From the NCBI RefSeq assembly GCF_000241345.1, contig NZ_BAED01000033.1, forward strand, positions 124,001 through 188,000: DNA of 64,000 bases, in the 5' to 3' direction. Made by a program: the position numbers and the translations under genes. Origin of the DNA: Gordonia amarae NBRC 15530 (GTDB lineage: Bacteria > Actinomycetota > Actinomycetes > Mycobacteriales > Mycobacteriaceae). The notes under the pieces are model-generated. The model did no database searches, was not told where the DNA came from, and saw only the letters and a list, made by a program, of their open reading frames with translations. Positions 17,587 to 26,076 of this stretch are shown one piece after another; position 1 is the stretch's first letter; each line of letters begins with the position of its first letter.

Positions 17587-18246
17587 CTACTCTTGACCAT
17601 CTCGTGTGGTGTGCGGTCCGTACGCGCGTGGCGAACCGGTGGCGGTCATCCCCCGGCACACCGCGGTGAACAGGTGCTCGGCATGACTCAGGTCGTCGTC
17701 CCAGCCCAGGTCGGGCTGGCAGATCATCAACGATGCGATGCCGTGTGCGGCGGCCCAGAGTTCGAGGACCACGGCTGGGGGATCGCGGCTCGGGAGCACC
17801 CCCGACTCGGCAAGTCGGGTGACGGCCTCATCGAGCCTGCCGAACGCCGACGCCGCCCGGACCTCGTCACCCTTCGTGCTGTGACCTTTTCGCGGCGTCC
17901 GCCCGTCGAGCAGCCGGTACAGCGCCGGCGCGCCGACGGCGAAGCGCACATACGCCACACCCATCCGCACCAGCCGCTCGACCGGATCGTCGACATCCTC
18001 GCACGCGGCCGCGAGCACACCGTCGATGTTCTCGAAGTAGCGCAGCCACACCGCGTCGAGCAGTTCCTGCTTGTCGGCAAAATGCAGGTAGATCGACGGT
18101 GGGGTGACCCCGACGCGCGTGGCGACCGACCGGATCGACACCGCCGAGTCGTCGCCCGCGTCGATCAGCAGTTCGGTGGCCGCGTCGATGATCTCACCGG
18201 CGAGCCGCTCACCGGATCCGCGCGGCGACCGCCGGCGGACCGTCAT
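17587..18246 (-). CDS. TetR-family regulator linked to MMPL exporter
   Basis: A 219-residue repressor. The helix-turn-helix VSIRSVATRVGVTPPSIYLHF is at about residues 35-55, followed by a ligand-binding domain. The start is ATG 18246; the longer frame from 18303 would run into the exporter gene. It begins 10 bp after the MMPL stop, so the two are one transcript, and the GACGTTAA/TTAACGTC dyad upstream of the exporter is the obvious operator for autorepression. The inducing ligand is unknown. Confidence 0.87.
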   Translation of the reverse strand: MTVRRRSPRGSGERLAGEIIDAATELLIDAGDDSAVSIRSVATRVGVTPPSIYLHFADKQELLDAVWLRYFENIDGVLAAACEDVDDPVERLVRMGVAYVRFAVGAPALYRLLDGRTPRKGHSTKGDEVRAASAFGRLDEAVTRLAESGVLPSRDPPAVVLELWAAAHGIASLMICQPDLGWDDDLSHAEHLFTAVCRGMTATGSPRAYGPHTTRDGQE

Positions 18247-18256
18247 GACTGCATCC

Positions 18257-20539
18257 TCACGTATCCGCCCGTACCCATTCGTCCGGCGCCGGCTCGGCCC
18301 CATGGGATTCGACCCTGTGTGATTCGGACAGGCCGATCCGCTGGTGGAGTGCGCGCAGCGGCCCGGGAGCCCACCAGTTGAGCCGGCCCATCAGCCGCAT
18401 GAACGCGGGCACCAGCAACAGCCGGATCAGTGTGGCGTCCATGAGCACGGCGATGGTCAGACCCACCCCGAACATCCGCATGAACGACACTCCCGAGGCG
18501 GCCATCGCCGCGAACACGATGCTCATCAACAGTGCGGCCGCGGTGATCACCCGGCCGGTCTTGGCCAGGCCGACCGCCACGGCGTGGTCGCCTGCCTCCC
18601 GGCTGCCGTCCGAGGCGAGGAACTCCTCCCGGATCCGGCCGAGCAGGAACACCTCGTAGTCCATCGACAGGCCGAACGCGATGCAGAACATCAGCACCGG
18701 CATGGTGGCCACCAGATGCCCGGTCGTCACGGTGCCGAAGCCGCCGAGGTGCCCTTCCTGGAAGATGAACACCATCGCCCCGAAGGTCGCCGACAGCGAC
18801 AGCACGTTGAGCACCAGCGCCTTGAGCGGCAGCACCACCGAGCCGGTGAACAGGAACAACAGGATGAAGGTGGCGACGGCGATCACCAGCAGCACATACG
18901 GCAGGTGTCCGTAGATCGAATCCAGGGTGTCGACGCTGTTGGCCGCCACACCGGTCACCCGTGCGCTCATCCCGTCGGGCAGTTCGACGGCCCGCAGGGC
19001 GCGCACCAGGTCACCCGCCGCGTCGCTGGTGGGTTCGAGCGACGACGACACGGTGACGATCGCCACGCCCTCGGAGGTGGCCGCCGGGTCGCCCTCGGCC
19101 ACCTGCGCGCCTTCGAGGAACAGGCCCGCCGATGAGGTGACCGAGTCGACGCCCTTGATCCGGGCCAGGTCCTGGCTGTAGCTGCGCAGGGCGAAGCTGT
19201 CGGGGTCGTTGGCACCGGTGACCACCACCGTCGACACACCCGACAGGTTCTGCTTGTAACTGTCGCGGATCTCCTGTTGCACCTCGTGCGAGACGGCCGA
19301 CGCCGGCAGCACCCGGTCGTCGGGGAAACCGAACTTGAACCCCAGGAACGGCGCGCCGAGCAGCACCAGCAGCGCGACCACCGCCACCAGCACCAGCACG
19401 GCGCGGCGCATCGCGAACCGGGCGATGCGGTACCAGAAGCTGTCCTCGACATCGTTGGTCCCGACACTCCCGGGGCGGCGCAGTAGCCTGCGCATCGGCC
19501 CGCGGACGTCGAGACTGTCGACGCGCGGCCCGAGCAGCGCCAGCAATGCCGGGGTGACGATCAGCGCGGCGGCCAGCGCGACCACCACGACGCCGATCCC
19601 GGCGTAGGCGAAGGACCGCAGGAAGTACATCGGGAAGATCACCAGCGCCGCCAGCGCGAGCGCGACGGTGATCGCCGAGAACAGCACCGTGCGGCCCGCG
19701 GTGGCCATCGTCGCCACGATAGCGTCCTCGCGCGTCCGCCCGTCGCGCACCTCCTCGCGGTAGCGGGTCAACAACAGCAGGGTGTAATCGATGGCCAGCG
19801 CCAGTCCCAGCGCGGTGGCCAGGTTGAGCGCGTAGATCGAGACGTCGGTGAAGATCGCGATCAGCCGCAGGTAGGCGAAGGTCAGCACGATCGCGACGAT
19901 GCCGATTCCCACGGGCAGTGACGCCGCGATGACACCACCGAACACGAAGATCAGCACCAGGAAGGTGATCGGGATCGCGATGCCCTCGGCGATGGCCAGA
20001 TCACGCGACGACTGGGTGTTGACCTCGGAGTACACCATCGCCTGGCCACCGACCCGGATCCGCACACCCTGCCGCTCCCCGCCGAACCGCTCGGCGAGTG
20101 CATCCGCGTGCTCTGGGGCGTGGTCCTCGCCGCCGGACAGGTTGACGACGATCTGCGTCGACGACTTGTCGATGCTCAGCAACCCGTCGGCCAGTTCCGG
20201 CCGATCCCAGATCGAGAGGACCGGATCCTGCACGTAGCTGATGGTCTTGAGTTCGTCGACGATCCCCTTGCCGACCTCCATGGCGGTGGAGTCGGTGGAG
20301 ATGTCGGTGCCCAGGTCGACGTCGAGCTTGATGACGGCCTGTAGCCCGCCGCGGTCGAAACGCTGGTCGAGGATCTTGTCGGCGACGGCCGACTCGGAGG
20401 CCGGGTCGCTGAACCCGCCCGCGAGCAGATCCTTGGCGGCGCCGGCGCCGTAGATCCCCGAGCCGATGAAGAGCACGAGCGCGATCACCAGCACCGCTTT
20501 GGGCGCGGCGAGGATCGCGCGGGTCAGACGTTCCGGCAT
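18257..20539 (-). CDS. MMPL/RND-family exporter
   Basis: A 760-residue transporter with the twin MMPL layout: TM1 at about residue 14-30, a first extracytoplasmic domain (about 35-170), a five-helix bundle including GLALAIDYTLLLLTRYREE, then a second half with FCIAFGLSMDYEVFLLGRIREEF. The paired Asp-Tyr motifs in both bundles are the proton-relay residues of the family. It exports lipids or drugs using proton motive force. The co-transcribed TetR gene suggests substrate-inducible expression. There is no lipid biosynthesis gene next to it. Confidence 0.88.
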   Translation of the reverse strand: MPERLTRAILAAPKAVLVIALVLFIGSGIYGAGAAKDLLAGGFSDPASESAVADKILDQRFDRGGLQAVIKLDVDLGTDISTDSTAMEVGKGIVDELKTISYVQDPVLSIWDRPELADGLLSIDKSSTQIVVNLSGGEDHAPEHADALAERFGGERQGVRIRVGGQAMVYSEVNTQSSRDLAIAEGIAIPITFLVLIFVFGGVIAASLPVGIGIVAIVLTFAYLRLIAIFTDVSIYALNLATALGLALAIDYTLLLLTRYREEVRDGRTREDAIVATMATAGRTVLFSAITVALALAALVIFPMYFLRSFAYAGIGVVVVALAAALIVTPALLALLGPRVDSLDVRGPMRRLLRRPGSVGTNDVEDSFWYRIARFAMRRAVLVLVAVVALLVLLGAPFLGFKFGFPDDRVLPASAVSHEVQQEIRDSYKQNLSGVSTVVVTGANDPDSFALRSYSQDLARIKGVDSVTSSAGLFLEGAQVAEGDPAATSEGVAIVTVSSSLEPTSDAAGDLVRALRAVELPDGMSARVTGVAANSVDTLDSIYGHLPYVLLVIAVATFILLFLFTGSVVLPLKALVLNVLSLSATFGAMVFIFQEGHLGGFGTVTTGHLVATMPVLMFCIAFGLSMDYEVFLLGRIREEFLASDGSREAGDHAVAVGLAKTGRVITAAALLMSIVFAAMAASGVSFMRMFGVGLTIAVLMDATLIRLLLVPAFMRLMGRLNWWAPGPLRALHQRIGLSESHRVESHGAEPAPDEWVRADT

Positions 20540-20625
20540 CGTGACCCCCTGGTGTTTGTTCTGGCCCCAAAGCCGGTCATACCCCCGTGGCTCGTCATGC
20601 TGAATCCTCCCGATTCTGTGTTATC

Positions 20626-20642
20626 GACGTTAAGTTAACGTC
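20626..20642. promoter_or_regulatory. candidate TetR operator upstream of MMPL-tetR operon
   Basis: GACGTTAAGTTAACGTC is a 17-bp dyad with perfect 8-bp arms around a single central base, and an overlapping partial copy (GTTAACGTCATTAAC) follows. It lies 87 bp upstream of the exporter ATG in an otherwise AT-enriched stretch, typical of TetR autoregulation. The divergent arginine deiminase start is about 110 bp away on the other side. Confidence 0.6.
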
Positions 20643-20753
20643 ATTAACCCAACTGGGGCAAGACCCTCCCGAACATCCGGCGCGACATACCGCGCGGTGT
20701 TAGCGTTGCGGGCACACGTCAGATCACGGCAACGCGCGGCGACGGGAACATAG

Positions 20754-21986
20754 GTGACCTTTCACGTTGACTCCGAGGTCGGCCCGCTGCGGCAGGTGAT
20801 CCTTCACAAGCCCGGGATCGAACTGCTCCGGCTGACCCCGTCCAATGTCGACGAGCTGTTGTTCGACGACATCATGTGGGCCGAACGCGCACGCGAGGAA
20901 CATGAGGCCTTCGCCCAGGTCCTGACCGACCTGGGTACGCGGGTACACAGCTATCACCGGCTGCTCGCCGAGGCCATCGAGGTAGACGGCGCACGGGAGT
21001 TCCTGCGCGAGCGACTCAGCACGCCGTCGATGTTCGGGCCGGCCCTCAGCGACCCTCTCAAGGAGTTCCTGAGCACCCACGACGCGAGTGAACTCGCCGA
21101 GATCCTGATCGGCGGCCTGCTCAAACGGGAGATCGCCCCGCACCTGCACGGCACGTCGAGCCTGCTGCTGTCATATCTCGACGACGACGACTTCCTGCTC
21201 GCCCCACTCCCCAATCACCTGTTCCAGCGCGACAATTCGGCCTGGATCTACTCGGGTGTGAGCATCAACCCGATGGCCAAACCGGCCCGCCAGCGCGAGA
21301 CCATCAACTCGCGGGTCATCTACAACTTCCACCCGATGTTCACCGCGGAGTCGTTCGACTTCTATTACGGCAACGATTCGCGCCATCACGGGCCGGCCAC
21401 CATCGAGGGCGGCGACATCCTGGTGATCGGCAACGGCTATGTGATGATCGGCCTCAGCGAGCGCACCGCCCCGCAGGGCATCGAGGTGCTGGCGTCGGCA
21501 CTGTTCCGCAGCGACAACGTGCACACCGCGATCGTCGTCGAACTGCCGCGTGAGCGTGCCTTCATGCATCTGGACACCGCGATGACGCAGGTCGACCGCG
21601 ATGCCTTCAGCGTCTACCCGTACCTGCCCGAGACACTGCGGTCGTTCACCCTGCATGCCAAGGAATCCGGCGGCTACACCGTCACCGAGAACGACGACCT
21701 GTGGCCGGTGGTCGCCGAAGCCCTCGGGGTGGAGCAGCTGCGGGTGTTGCGCGCACCGATCGACCGGCTGGAGGCCGCCCGCGCCCAATGGGACGACGGC
21801 AACAACTTCCTGGCGGCCGCGCCCGGCGTGGTGATCGGCTACGAACGCAACATCACCACCAACAAGTTCCTCGGTGACAACGGAATCCAGGTGATCCCGA
21901 TCGCCGGTAACGAACTCGGCCGCGGCCGCGGCGGGCCGCGCTGCATGTCGTGCCCCATCGAACGCGACGCCCTGCCGCAGGACTGA
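20754..21986 (+). CDS. arcA: arginine deiminase
   Basis: A 410-residue guanidino-group-modifying enzyme that hydrolyses arginine to citrulline and ammonia. Core motifs: LPNHLFQRDNS at about 155, TIEGGD at about 219, FMHLDT at about 268 and the catalytic Cys C397 in GGPRCMSCPIERD at the C-terminus. The length matches bacterial ArcA. The start is GTG 20754. No arcB, arcC or arcD genes are nearby, so this is a stand-alone deiminase, as in mycobacteria. Confidence 0.94.
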   Translation: MTFHVDSEVGPLRQVILHKPGIELLRLTPSNVDELLFDDIMWAERAREEHEAFAQVLTDLGTRVHSYHRLLAEAIEVDGAREFLRERLSTPSMFGPALSDPLKEFLSTHDASELAEILIGGLLKREIAPHLHGTSSLLLSYLDDDDFLLAPLPNHLFQRDNSAWIYSGVSINPMAKPARQRETINSRVIYNFHPMFTAESFDFYYGNDSRHHGPATIEGGDILVIGNGYVMIGLSERTAPQGIEVLASALFRSDNVHTAIVVELPRERAFMHLDTAMTQVDRDAFSVYPYLPETLRSFTLHAKESGGYTVTENDDLWPVVAEALGVEQLRVLRAPIDRLEAARAQWDDGNNFLAAAPGVVIGYERNITTNKFLGDNGIQVIPIAGNELGRGRGGPRCMSCPIERDALPQD

Positions 21987-22079
21987 CGACGAGGTTCCCG
22001 CTCCCGGAAATGCCGAAGGGTACTGCCGGCGCAGTTGACGACCAACGCTCCGCACCGACCGTTCGTCGTCCCAAACATG

Positions 22080-22110
22080 CCGTTGAACGTTGTCAGATGA
22101 CCGTTGAACG
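22080..22110. promoter_or_regulatory. direct repeat CCGTTGAACG with 21-bp period
   Basis: CCGTTGAACG occurs at 22080-22089 and 22101-22110, exactly 21 bp (two helical turns) apart, with a weaker third copy (CTTGAAC) after it. The 318-bp gap 21987-22304 between arcA and the ferredoxin reductase holds this repeat, an AT-richer promoter-like stretch (TATGCT at about 22201), and no convincing gene. It could be an activator site or -35 region for the reductase gene. Confidence 0.35.
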
Positions 22111-22304
22111 CTGGACCTTGAACAGCTCCTTACAAAGCGGTCATACGCATAGACAGGGTACAAAGTCCCGTCTACTGTCTAGTGGCACGTGGCACAGCAC
22201 TATGCTCTCAGGGGGTCACCGATGAGCTCACGTGAACGACCGACATGCGGATCTATGCACGACGACCCGCACATCCCCGGTATTCCAGCCCAGGCGGTAA
22301 CCCG

Positions 22305-23510
22305 ATGACGGCACCTCGCCGCGTGGTGATCGTCGGCACCGGCATCGCCGGGATCACCGCGGCAGAGACTTTGCGTTCCAAAGGATTCGACGGTCATATC
22401 ACCGTGTACGGCGCCGAGCCGGAGTTGCCGTACCATCGGGCGGCACTCTCCAAGGATCTCCTGGACGCGGACCTGTCCCCGCAGGGCGTCGCGCTCGGCG
22501 ACGCCGACTTCTGGGCCAACCGCCGCATCAAGGTGGTCACCGGGACCAGCGTCGTCAACGTCCGGCCCGGACATCGCAGCGTGGTCATCGACACCGGCGC
22601 CGAGGTCCCCTACGACGCACTGATCCTGGCCACCGGCGGGGTCGCCCGCCGGCCGCACTGGATGCGGCCCGACGTCGACGTACTCCGCACCCGACGCGAC
22701 GCCGTCGCGATTCAGTCGGCGATGCGCGGTCAGGACACACTCATCATCGTCGGCGGCGGCCTGATCGGTCTCGAACTGGCCTCGGCGGCGGTCGAGGCCG
22801 GCAAACGGGTCACCCTGCTGGAGGCAACCGACCAGATCCTCGGCGACACGTTGCCCGCGCCACTCGCCGACCACCTGGCGGATCTGCATCGCAGCCGCGG
22901 CGTCGACCTGCTGACCCATGCCACGGTCACCAACGCCACCCCCGACCATGTCGACGGCGACGGCTTCGACACGCCGTCCCGCGGCCATGTCATCGTCGCG
23001 GTGGGCGCCGGACCGAATACCAAGCTGGCCAAGTGCTCGGGGGCCAGGTCACGGAACACCGGCATCCGGACCGACGGCAACCTGCGCACCAGCGTGCGTG
23101 GGGTGTACGCGGCCGGCGATGTCGCCCAGACCCCTCACCCGATCACCGGTCTGCCCTGCGGTGGCGGGCACTGGCTCACCGCCCGCGAACAGGGCAAGGC
23201 CGTCGCGATGACGGTGCTGGCCGATCTCGGTTTCGACGTCGAGCCGGGAGTTCCTCCCATCCCGGTCGCGCGGTCCGAGCAGTACGGGGTCGACATCCAG
23301 ATCGTGGGCTGGCCCCACTCCGGCGACCGCCTGGAGGTCACCGGATCGCTCGATGGCTTCGACGCCACGATCCGCGTCTACGACGGATTCCAGATGGTCG
23401 GCGCCGTCGGTTTCGGCGACCACGCCGACTGCTTCGCCCTGCGCGACGAGCTCGAACAAACCATTGTGCCGCTGAGCATTCCGGCTGCCGGCATCGGCAT
23501 GGTCGGCTAG
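22305..23510 (+). CDS. FAD-dependent ferredoxin/rubredoxin reductase-like oxidoreductase
   Basis: A 401-residue pyridine-nucleotide-disulphide-type flavoprotein. The FAD dinucleotide motif VVIVGTGIAGITAAE is at residues 7-21, the NAD motif IIVGGGLIGLELAS at about 145, and the FAD-binding GVYAAGDVAQ near 270. There is no redox-active CxxC, so it fits the ferredoxin reductases that feed Rieske or P450 systems. The ATG 22305 is chosen because the Rossmann motif should start within the first residues; the frame is open from 22245. No ferredoxin or oxygenase partner is adjacent. Confidence 0.85.
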   Translation: MTAPRRVVIVGTGIAGITAAETLRSKGFDGHITVYGAEPELPYHRAALSKDLLDADLSPQGVALGDADFWANRRIKVVTGTSVVNVRPGHRSVVIDTGAEVPYDALILATGGVARRPHWMRPDVDVLRTRRDAVAIQSAMRGQDTLIIVGGGLIGLELASAAVEAGKRVTLLEATDQILGDTLPAPLADHLADLHRSRGVDLLTHATVTNATPDHVDGDGFDTPSRGHVIVAVGAGPNTKLAKCSGARSRNTGIRTDGNLRTSVRGVYAAGDVAQTPHPITGLPCGGGHWLTAREQGKAVAMTVLADLGFDVEPGVPPIPVARSEQYGVDIQIVGWPHSGDRLEVTGSLDGFDATIRVYDGFQMVGAVGFGDHADCFALRDELEQTIVPLSIPAAGIGMVG

Positions 23511-23609
23511 CCCGAACGCCCCCGGCAGTGCGGGCCACAGGACCCACGACCCAGCGGTCGCCGGACCTGACCTAGCCTGGTAGTCACCGAGCCGCACGGC
23601 GCGGCATGC

Positions 23610-23683
23610 GCCCCCATAGCCCAATTGGCAGAGGCAGCGGACTTAAAATCCGCCAAGTGTCGGTTCGAGTCCGACTGGGGGCA
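23610..23683 (+). tRNA. tRNA with UAA anticodon (leucine), short variable arm
   Basis: A 74-nt cloverleaf. Acceptor GCCCCCA pairs perfectly with TGGGGGC, followed by discriminator A. The anticodon stem GCGGA/TCCGC encloses loop CTTAAAA, giving TAA at 23644-23646. The T stem is GTCGG/CCGAC with loop TTCGAGT. The variable region is only five nucleotides (CAAGT), whereas tRNA-Leu is normally a class II molecule with a long variable arm. No CCA is encoded. Discriminator A73 agrees with leucine. Confidence 0.85.
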
Positions 23684-23810
23684 CAGGTCAGGCGTTTTAC
23701 CGGTTCGTCTTCGGCATCTGTGTCATGCGCGATGCCGGGTCACCGGGCGTCACCGGCGATCGCTACTGTGTGAGCAGCATCGCCCACACATCCGAATTGG
23801 AGGTCACACC

Positions 23811-23897
23811 ATGTTTGAACAGGCAATTTGGAACTTTATCAAGTCGCAGCCGGCCATCTACGCCTTCCTCGCCGACGCGATGAGCCAGGTCTTCTGA
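23811..23897 (+). CDS. 28-residue microprotein
   Basis: A very short ORF with an almost ideal ribosome binding site (GGAGGT, then 6 bases, then ATG). The product begins MFEQAIWNFIKSQPAIYAFL and ends DAMSQVF. It would form an amphipathic or hydrophobic helix with aromatic residues (W, F, Y) and a central proline. It lies 127 bp after the tRNA. A hairpin (GGCACCGG at 23916-23923 with 23930-23937) follows the stop. Codon use is less GC-biased than in its neighbours. No family is recognised; a membrane-acting peptide is one possibility. Confidence 0.55.
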   Translation: MFEQAIWNFIKSQPAIYAFLADAMSQVF

Positions 23898-23956
23898 CCT
23901 GACGTCCAGCAGTCTGGCACCGGCCCTGTCCGGTGCCCGGCTCAGGCGTTTTCTCC

Positions 23957-24169
23957 GTGAGAACAATCACCCTCGCGGCGGCCGACGGCGGCGCCGCACT
24001 GCTCACCCTCGGTATCGCCCTCTACGCCGCGATCATCCTGATCTGTGTCGGACTCTGCGTGCACGGACTCGCCCACCACCGTCGACAGCTGGTCATGGGA
24101 TCGGCCGCGGCCGTGGTGACACTCAGCGTCGCGGGGGTCGTGGTGGCGGTCCTGAGCAGCAGCGGCTGA
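23957..24169 (+). CDS. small two-helix membrane protein
   Basis: A 70-residue protein from GTG 23957. Two hydrophobic helices (about 10-33 and 45-66) are separated by a basic loop LAHHRRQ. A GTG at 23933 is also in frame but lies inside the hairpin that follows the preceding microprotein gene, so the later start is preferred. The ribosome binding site is weak. The family is unknown and the reality of the gene is moderately supported by its clear membrane topology. Confidence 0.5.
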   Translation: MRTITLAAADGGAALLTLGIALYAAIILICVGLCVHGLAHHRRQLVMGSAAAVVTLSVAGVVVAVLSSSG

Positions 24170-24223
24170 GAGCGGCATTCGTCCCGGCTTGCGCGTTCAT
24201 CTTCGCCCCGTAGTATCCGGCTC

Positions 24224-24385
24224 ATGCTCGAAGATCTGAACAAGGCCGCCAAGAAGATCGGCCTCCACGTCGCGGCTGCGAAGAAGGACGACCTCTACAC
24301 GATCCGGAAGATCAAGAACGGCAAGCAGGTCGCCAAGAACGTCACCGCGGACGAAGTGAAGAAGATCCTCAAGAAGCACGGGTGA
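24224..24385 (+). CDS. 53-residue lysine-rich small protein
   Basis: A short ORF from ATG 24224 encoding 53 residues, about a quarter lysine (MLEDLNKAAKKIGLHVAAAK at the start, ending KKILKKHG). The pattern of an amphipathic helix, a short strand-like TIRKIKNGKQVAKNV and a final basic helix suggests a compact nucleic-acid-binding or ribosome-associated protein. Codon choice (AAG, CTC, GTC throughout) is strongly that of a real, well-expressed gene. It precedes the aldehyde dehydrogenase gene by 68 bp. No family is recognised. Confidence 0.6.
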   Translation: MLEDLNKAAKKIGLHVAAAKKDDLYTIRKIKNGKQVAKNVTADEVKKILKKHG

Positions 24386-24453
24386 TCGGCTGCGCAGTAC
24401 TGTGATGGGTGGCATATTCGCTTTGTCACGTCACAGTCGCCGGAGGAGCATCC

Positions 24454-25881
24454 ATGCGCGAGATCACCACGTTCTACATCGACGGAAAGTGGGTTGAGCC
24501 CAGTAACCCCGTCCTGTTGGACGTCATCAACCCAGCCACCGAACAGGTCGCCGGTCACGTTGCCCTCGGCAACGCGCAGGATGTCGATACCGCCGTCGCC
24601 GCCGCCCGCCGCGCATTCGCCACCTGGAGCCAGACGACGGTCGCCGAACGCGTCGACCTTCTCAACGCCATCGTCGCCGAGTACCAGAAGCGCATGGGCG
24701 ATCTTGCCGCCGCCGTCACCGAGGAGATGGGTGCACCCGACGCCCTGGCCGCCGGCGCGCAGGTACCCATCGGTCTCGCCCACCTGATGACCGCCGCGGC
24801 GCAGCTGCCCGGCTACTCGTTCACCGAGGACCGCGGCACCTCCCGCGTCGTCAAGGAACCGATCGGCGTGTGCGGCTTCATCACGCCGTGGAACTGGCCA
24901 CTCAATCAGCTCACCTGCAAGATCGCACCCGCCCTGGCCACCGGCAACACGATGGTGGTCAAGCCGTCGGAGGTGGCCCCGTTCAGCGCCGCGATTCTCG
25001 CGGAAATCATTGAGACAGCAGGTCTTCCGGCGGGCGTGTTCAACCTCGTCAACGGCGACGGACCCGGCGTCGGTGCCGCGCTGTCGAGCCACCCGGACAT
25101 CGACATGGTCTCGTTCACCGGCAGCACCCGGGCGGGTATCGAGGTGGCCCGCTCCGCAGCCCCGACGGTCAAGCGCGTCGCGCAGGAACTCGGCGGCAAG
25201 AGCCCCAACGTCATCCTCGACGACGCGTCGCTCGCCAAGAACGTCATCGGCGGCGTGTTCGGCGTGATGAACAACTCGGGCCAGTCGTGCAACGCCCCCA
25301 CCCGCATGCTGGTCCCGGCCTCCCGCATGGACGAGGCCATCGAGGCGGCGCGCTCCATCGAGGACAAGCTGACAGTCGGCGCACCCGACAGCGGAGCCCG
25401 CCTCGGACCGGTCGTGTCACAGCCCCAGTTCGACAAGATCCAGACCCTCATCCAGTCCGGTATCGACGCCGGTGCCACCGTCGTGTTCGGCGGCACCGGA
25501 CGTCCCGACGATCTGTCGGCCGGCTACTACGTGCGGCCGACGGTGTTCGCGAACGTCGACAACGACATGGAGGTCGCCCGCACCGAGATCTTCGGCCCGG
25601 TACTGGTGATCATCGGTTACGACGACGTCGAGGACGCGGTGGCCATCGCCAACGACACCGAGTATGGTCTGGCAGGCTATGTCTCGGGCGACGACACCGA
25701 CGCCGTGCGATCGGTCGCCTCCCGTATCCGGGCCGGGCAGATCTTCATCAACGGTGCCGCACCCGATCCGGCCACGCCGTTCGGCGGGTACAAGCAGAGC
25801 GGCAACGGTCGCGAGTGGAGTGACTACGCCTTCGACGACTTCCTGGAGGTCAAGTCGCTGCTCGGCTACGCCGCGGGCTGA
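24454..25881 (+). CDS. NAD(P)-dependent aldehyde dehydrogenase
   Basis: A 475-residue ALDH-superfamily enzyme that oxidises an aldehyde to the acid. The general base E245 lies in QELGGKSPN and the nucleophile C279 in NNSGQSCNAPTRM. The nucleotide-binding FTGSTRAG is at 221-228. The start is ATG 24454 behind CGGAGGAGC; an upstream GTG at 24409 is in frame but lacks such a site. The substrate cannot be told from sequence and it has no operon partner. Confidence 0.92.
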   Translation: MREITTFYIDGKWVEPSNPVLLDVINPATEQVAGHVALGNAQDVDTAVAAARRAFATWSQTTVAERVDLLNAIVAEYQKRMGDLAAAVTEEMGAPDALAAGAQVPIGLAHLMTAAAQLPGYSFTEDRGTSRVVKEPIGVCGFITPWNWPLNQLTCKIAPALATGNTMVVKPSEVAPFSAAILAEIIETAGLPAGVFNLVNGDGPGVGAALSSHPDIDMVSFTGSTRAGIEVARSAAPTVKRVAQELGGKSPNVILDDASLAKNVIGGVFGVMNNSGQSCNAPTRMLVPASRMDEAIEAARSIEDKLTVGAPDSGARLGPVVSQPQFDKIQTLIQSGIDAGATVVFGGTGRPDDLSAGYYVRPTVFANVDNDMEVARTEIFGPVLVIIGYDDVEDAVAIANDTEYGLAGYVSGDDTDAVRSVASRIRAGQIFINGAAPDPATPFGGYKQSGNGREWSDYAFDDFLEVKSLLGYAAG

Positions 25882-25956
25882 TCCGGGCACCGCCGGTCGC
25901 CGTGTCCTCCGTCTGGACCAAATGTTTACGGATGTGCACCGTTTTCGCCATAGCGC

Positions 25957-25985
25957 TTTATACCCCTGATCAGGCTCGGTATAGT
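25957..25985 (+). promoter_or_regulatory. sigma-A-like promoter of the secreted-peptide gene
   Basis: TTTATA (25957-25962, four of six matches to the -35 consensus) and TATAGT (25980-25985, five of six at -10) are separated by exactly 17 bp. Transcription would start near 25992, giving a leader of about 85 nt before the GTG at 26077. Confidence 0.55.
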
Positions 25986-26014
25986 CGGCCAAAGCCCCGG
26001 TTGAGGGGATAGTT

Positions 26015-26074
26015 ATGGCACTGACGTCTTGCACGCCAAGGCGACCGGCAGCCACCAACGATATCGAGGAGTAG
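26015..26074 (+). CDS. 19-residue leader ORF upstream of secreted peptide
   Basis: ATG 26015 is preceded by GAGGGG at a 5-base distance. The ORF encodes MALTSCTPRRPAATNDIEE and stops at TAG 26072-26074, two bases before the GTG of the next gene. The AGGAG ribosome binding site of that gene (26067-26071) is thus embedded in the leader's last codons, an arrangement seen in translational coupling. There is no homology-based evidence. Confidence 0.35.
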   Translation: MALTSCTPRRPAATNDIEE

Positions 26075-26076
26075 CA

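Noticed and set aside
21950-22225. 91-residue ORF after arcA
   Set aside because: It begins inside arcA in another frame and has no coding character or ribosome binding site; the region looks regulatory.
23610-23683. tRNA as an integration site for a mobile element
   Set aside because: No integrase, no duplicated 3' end of the tRNA and no phage genes in the flanking 10 kb.
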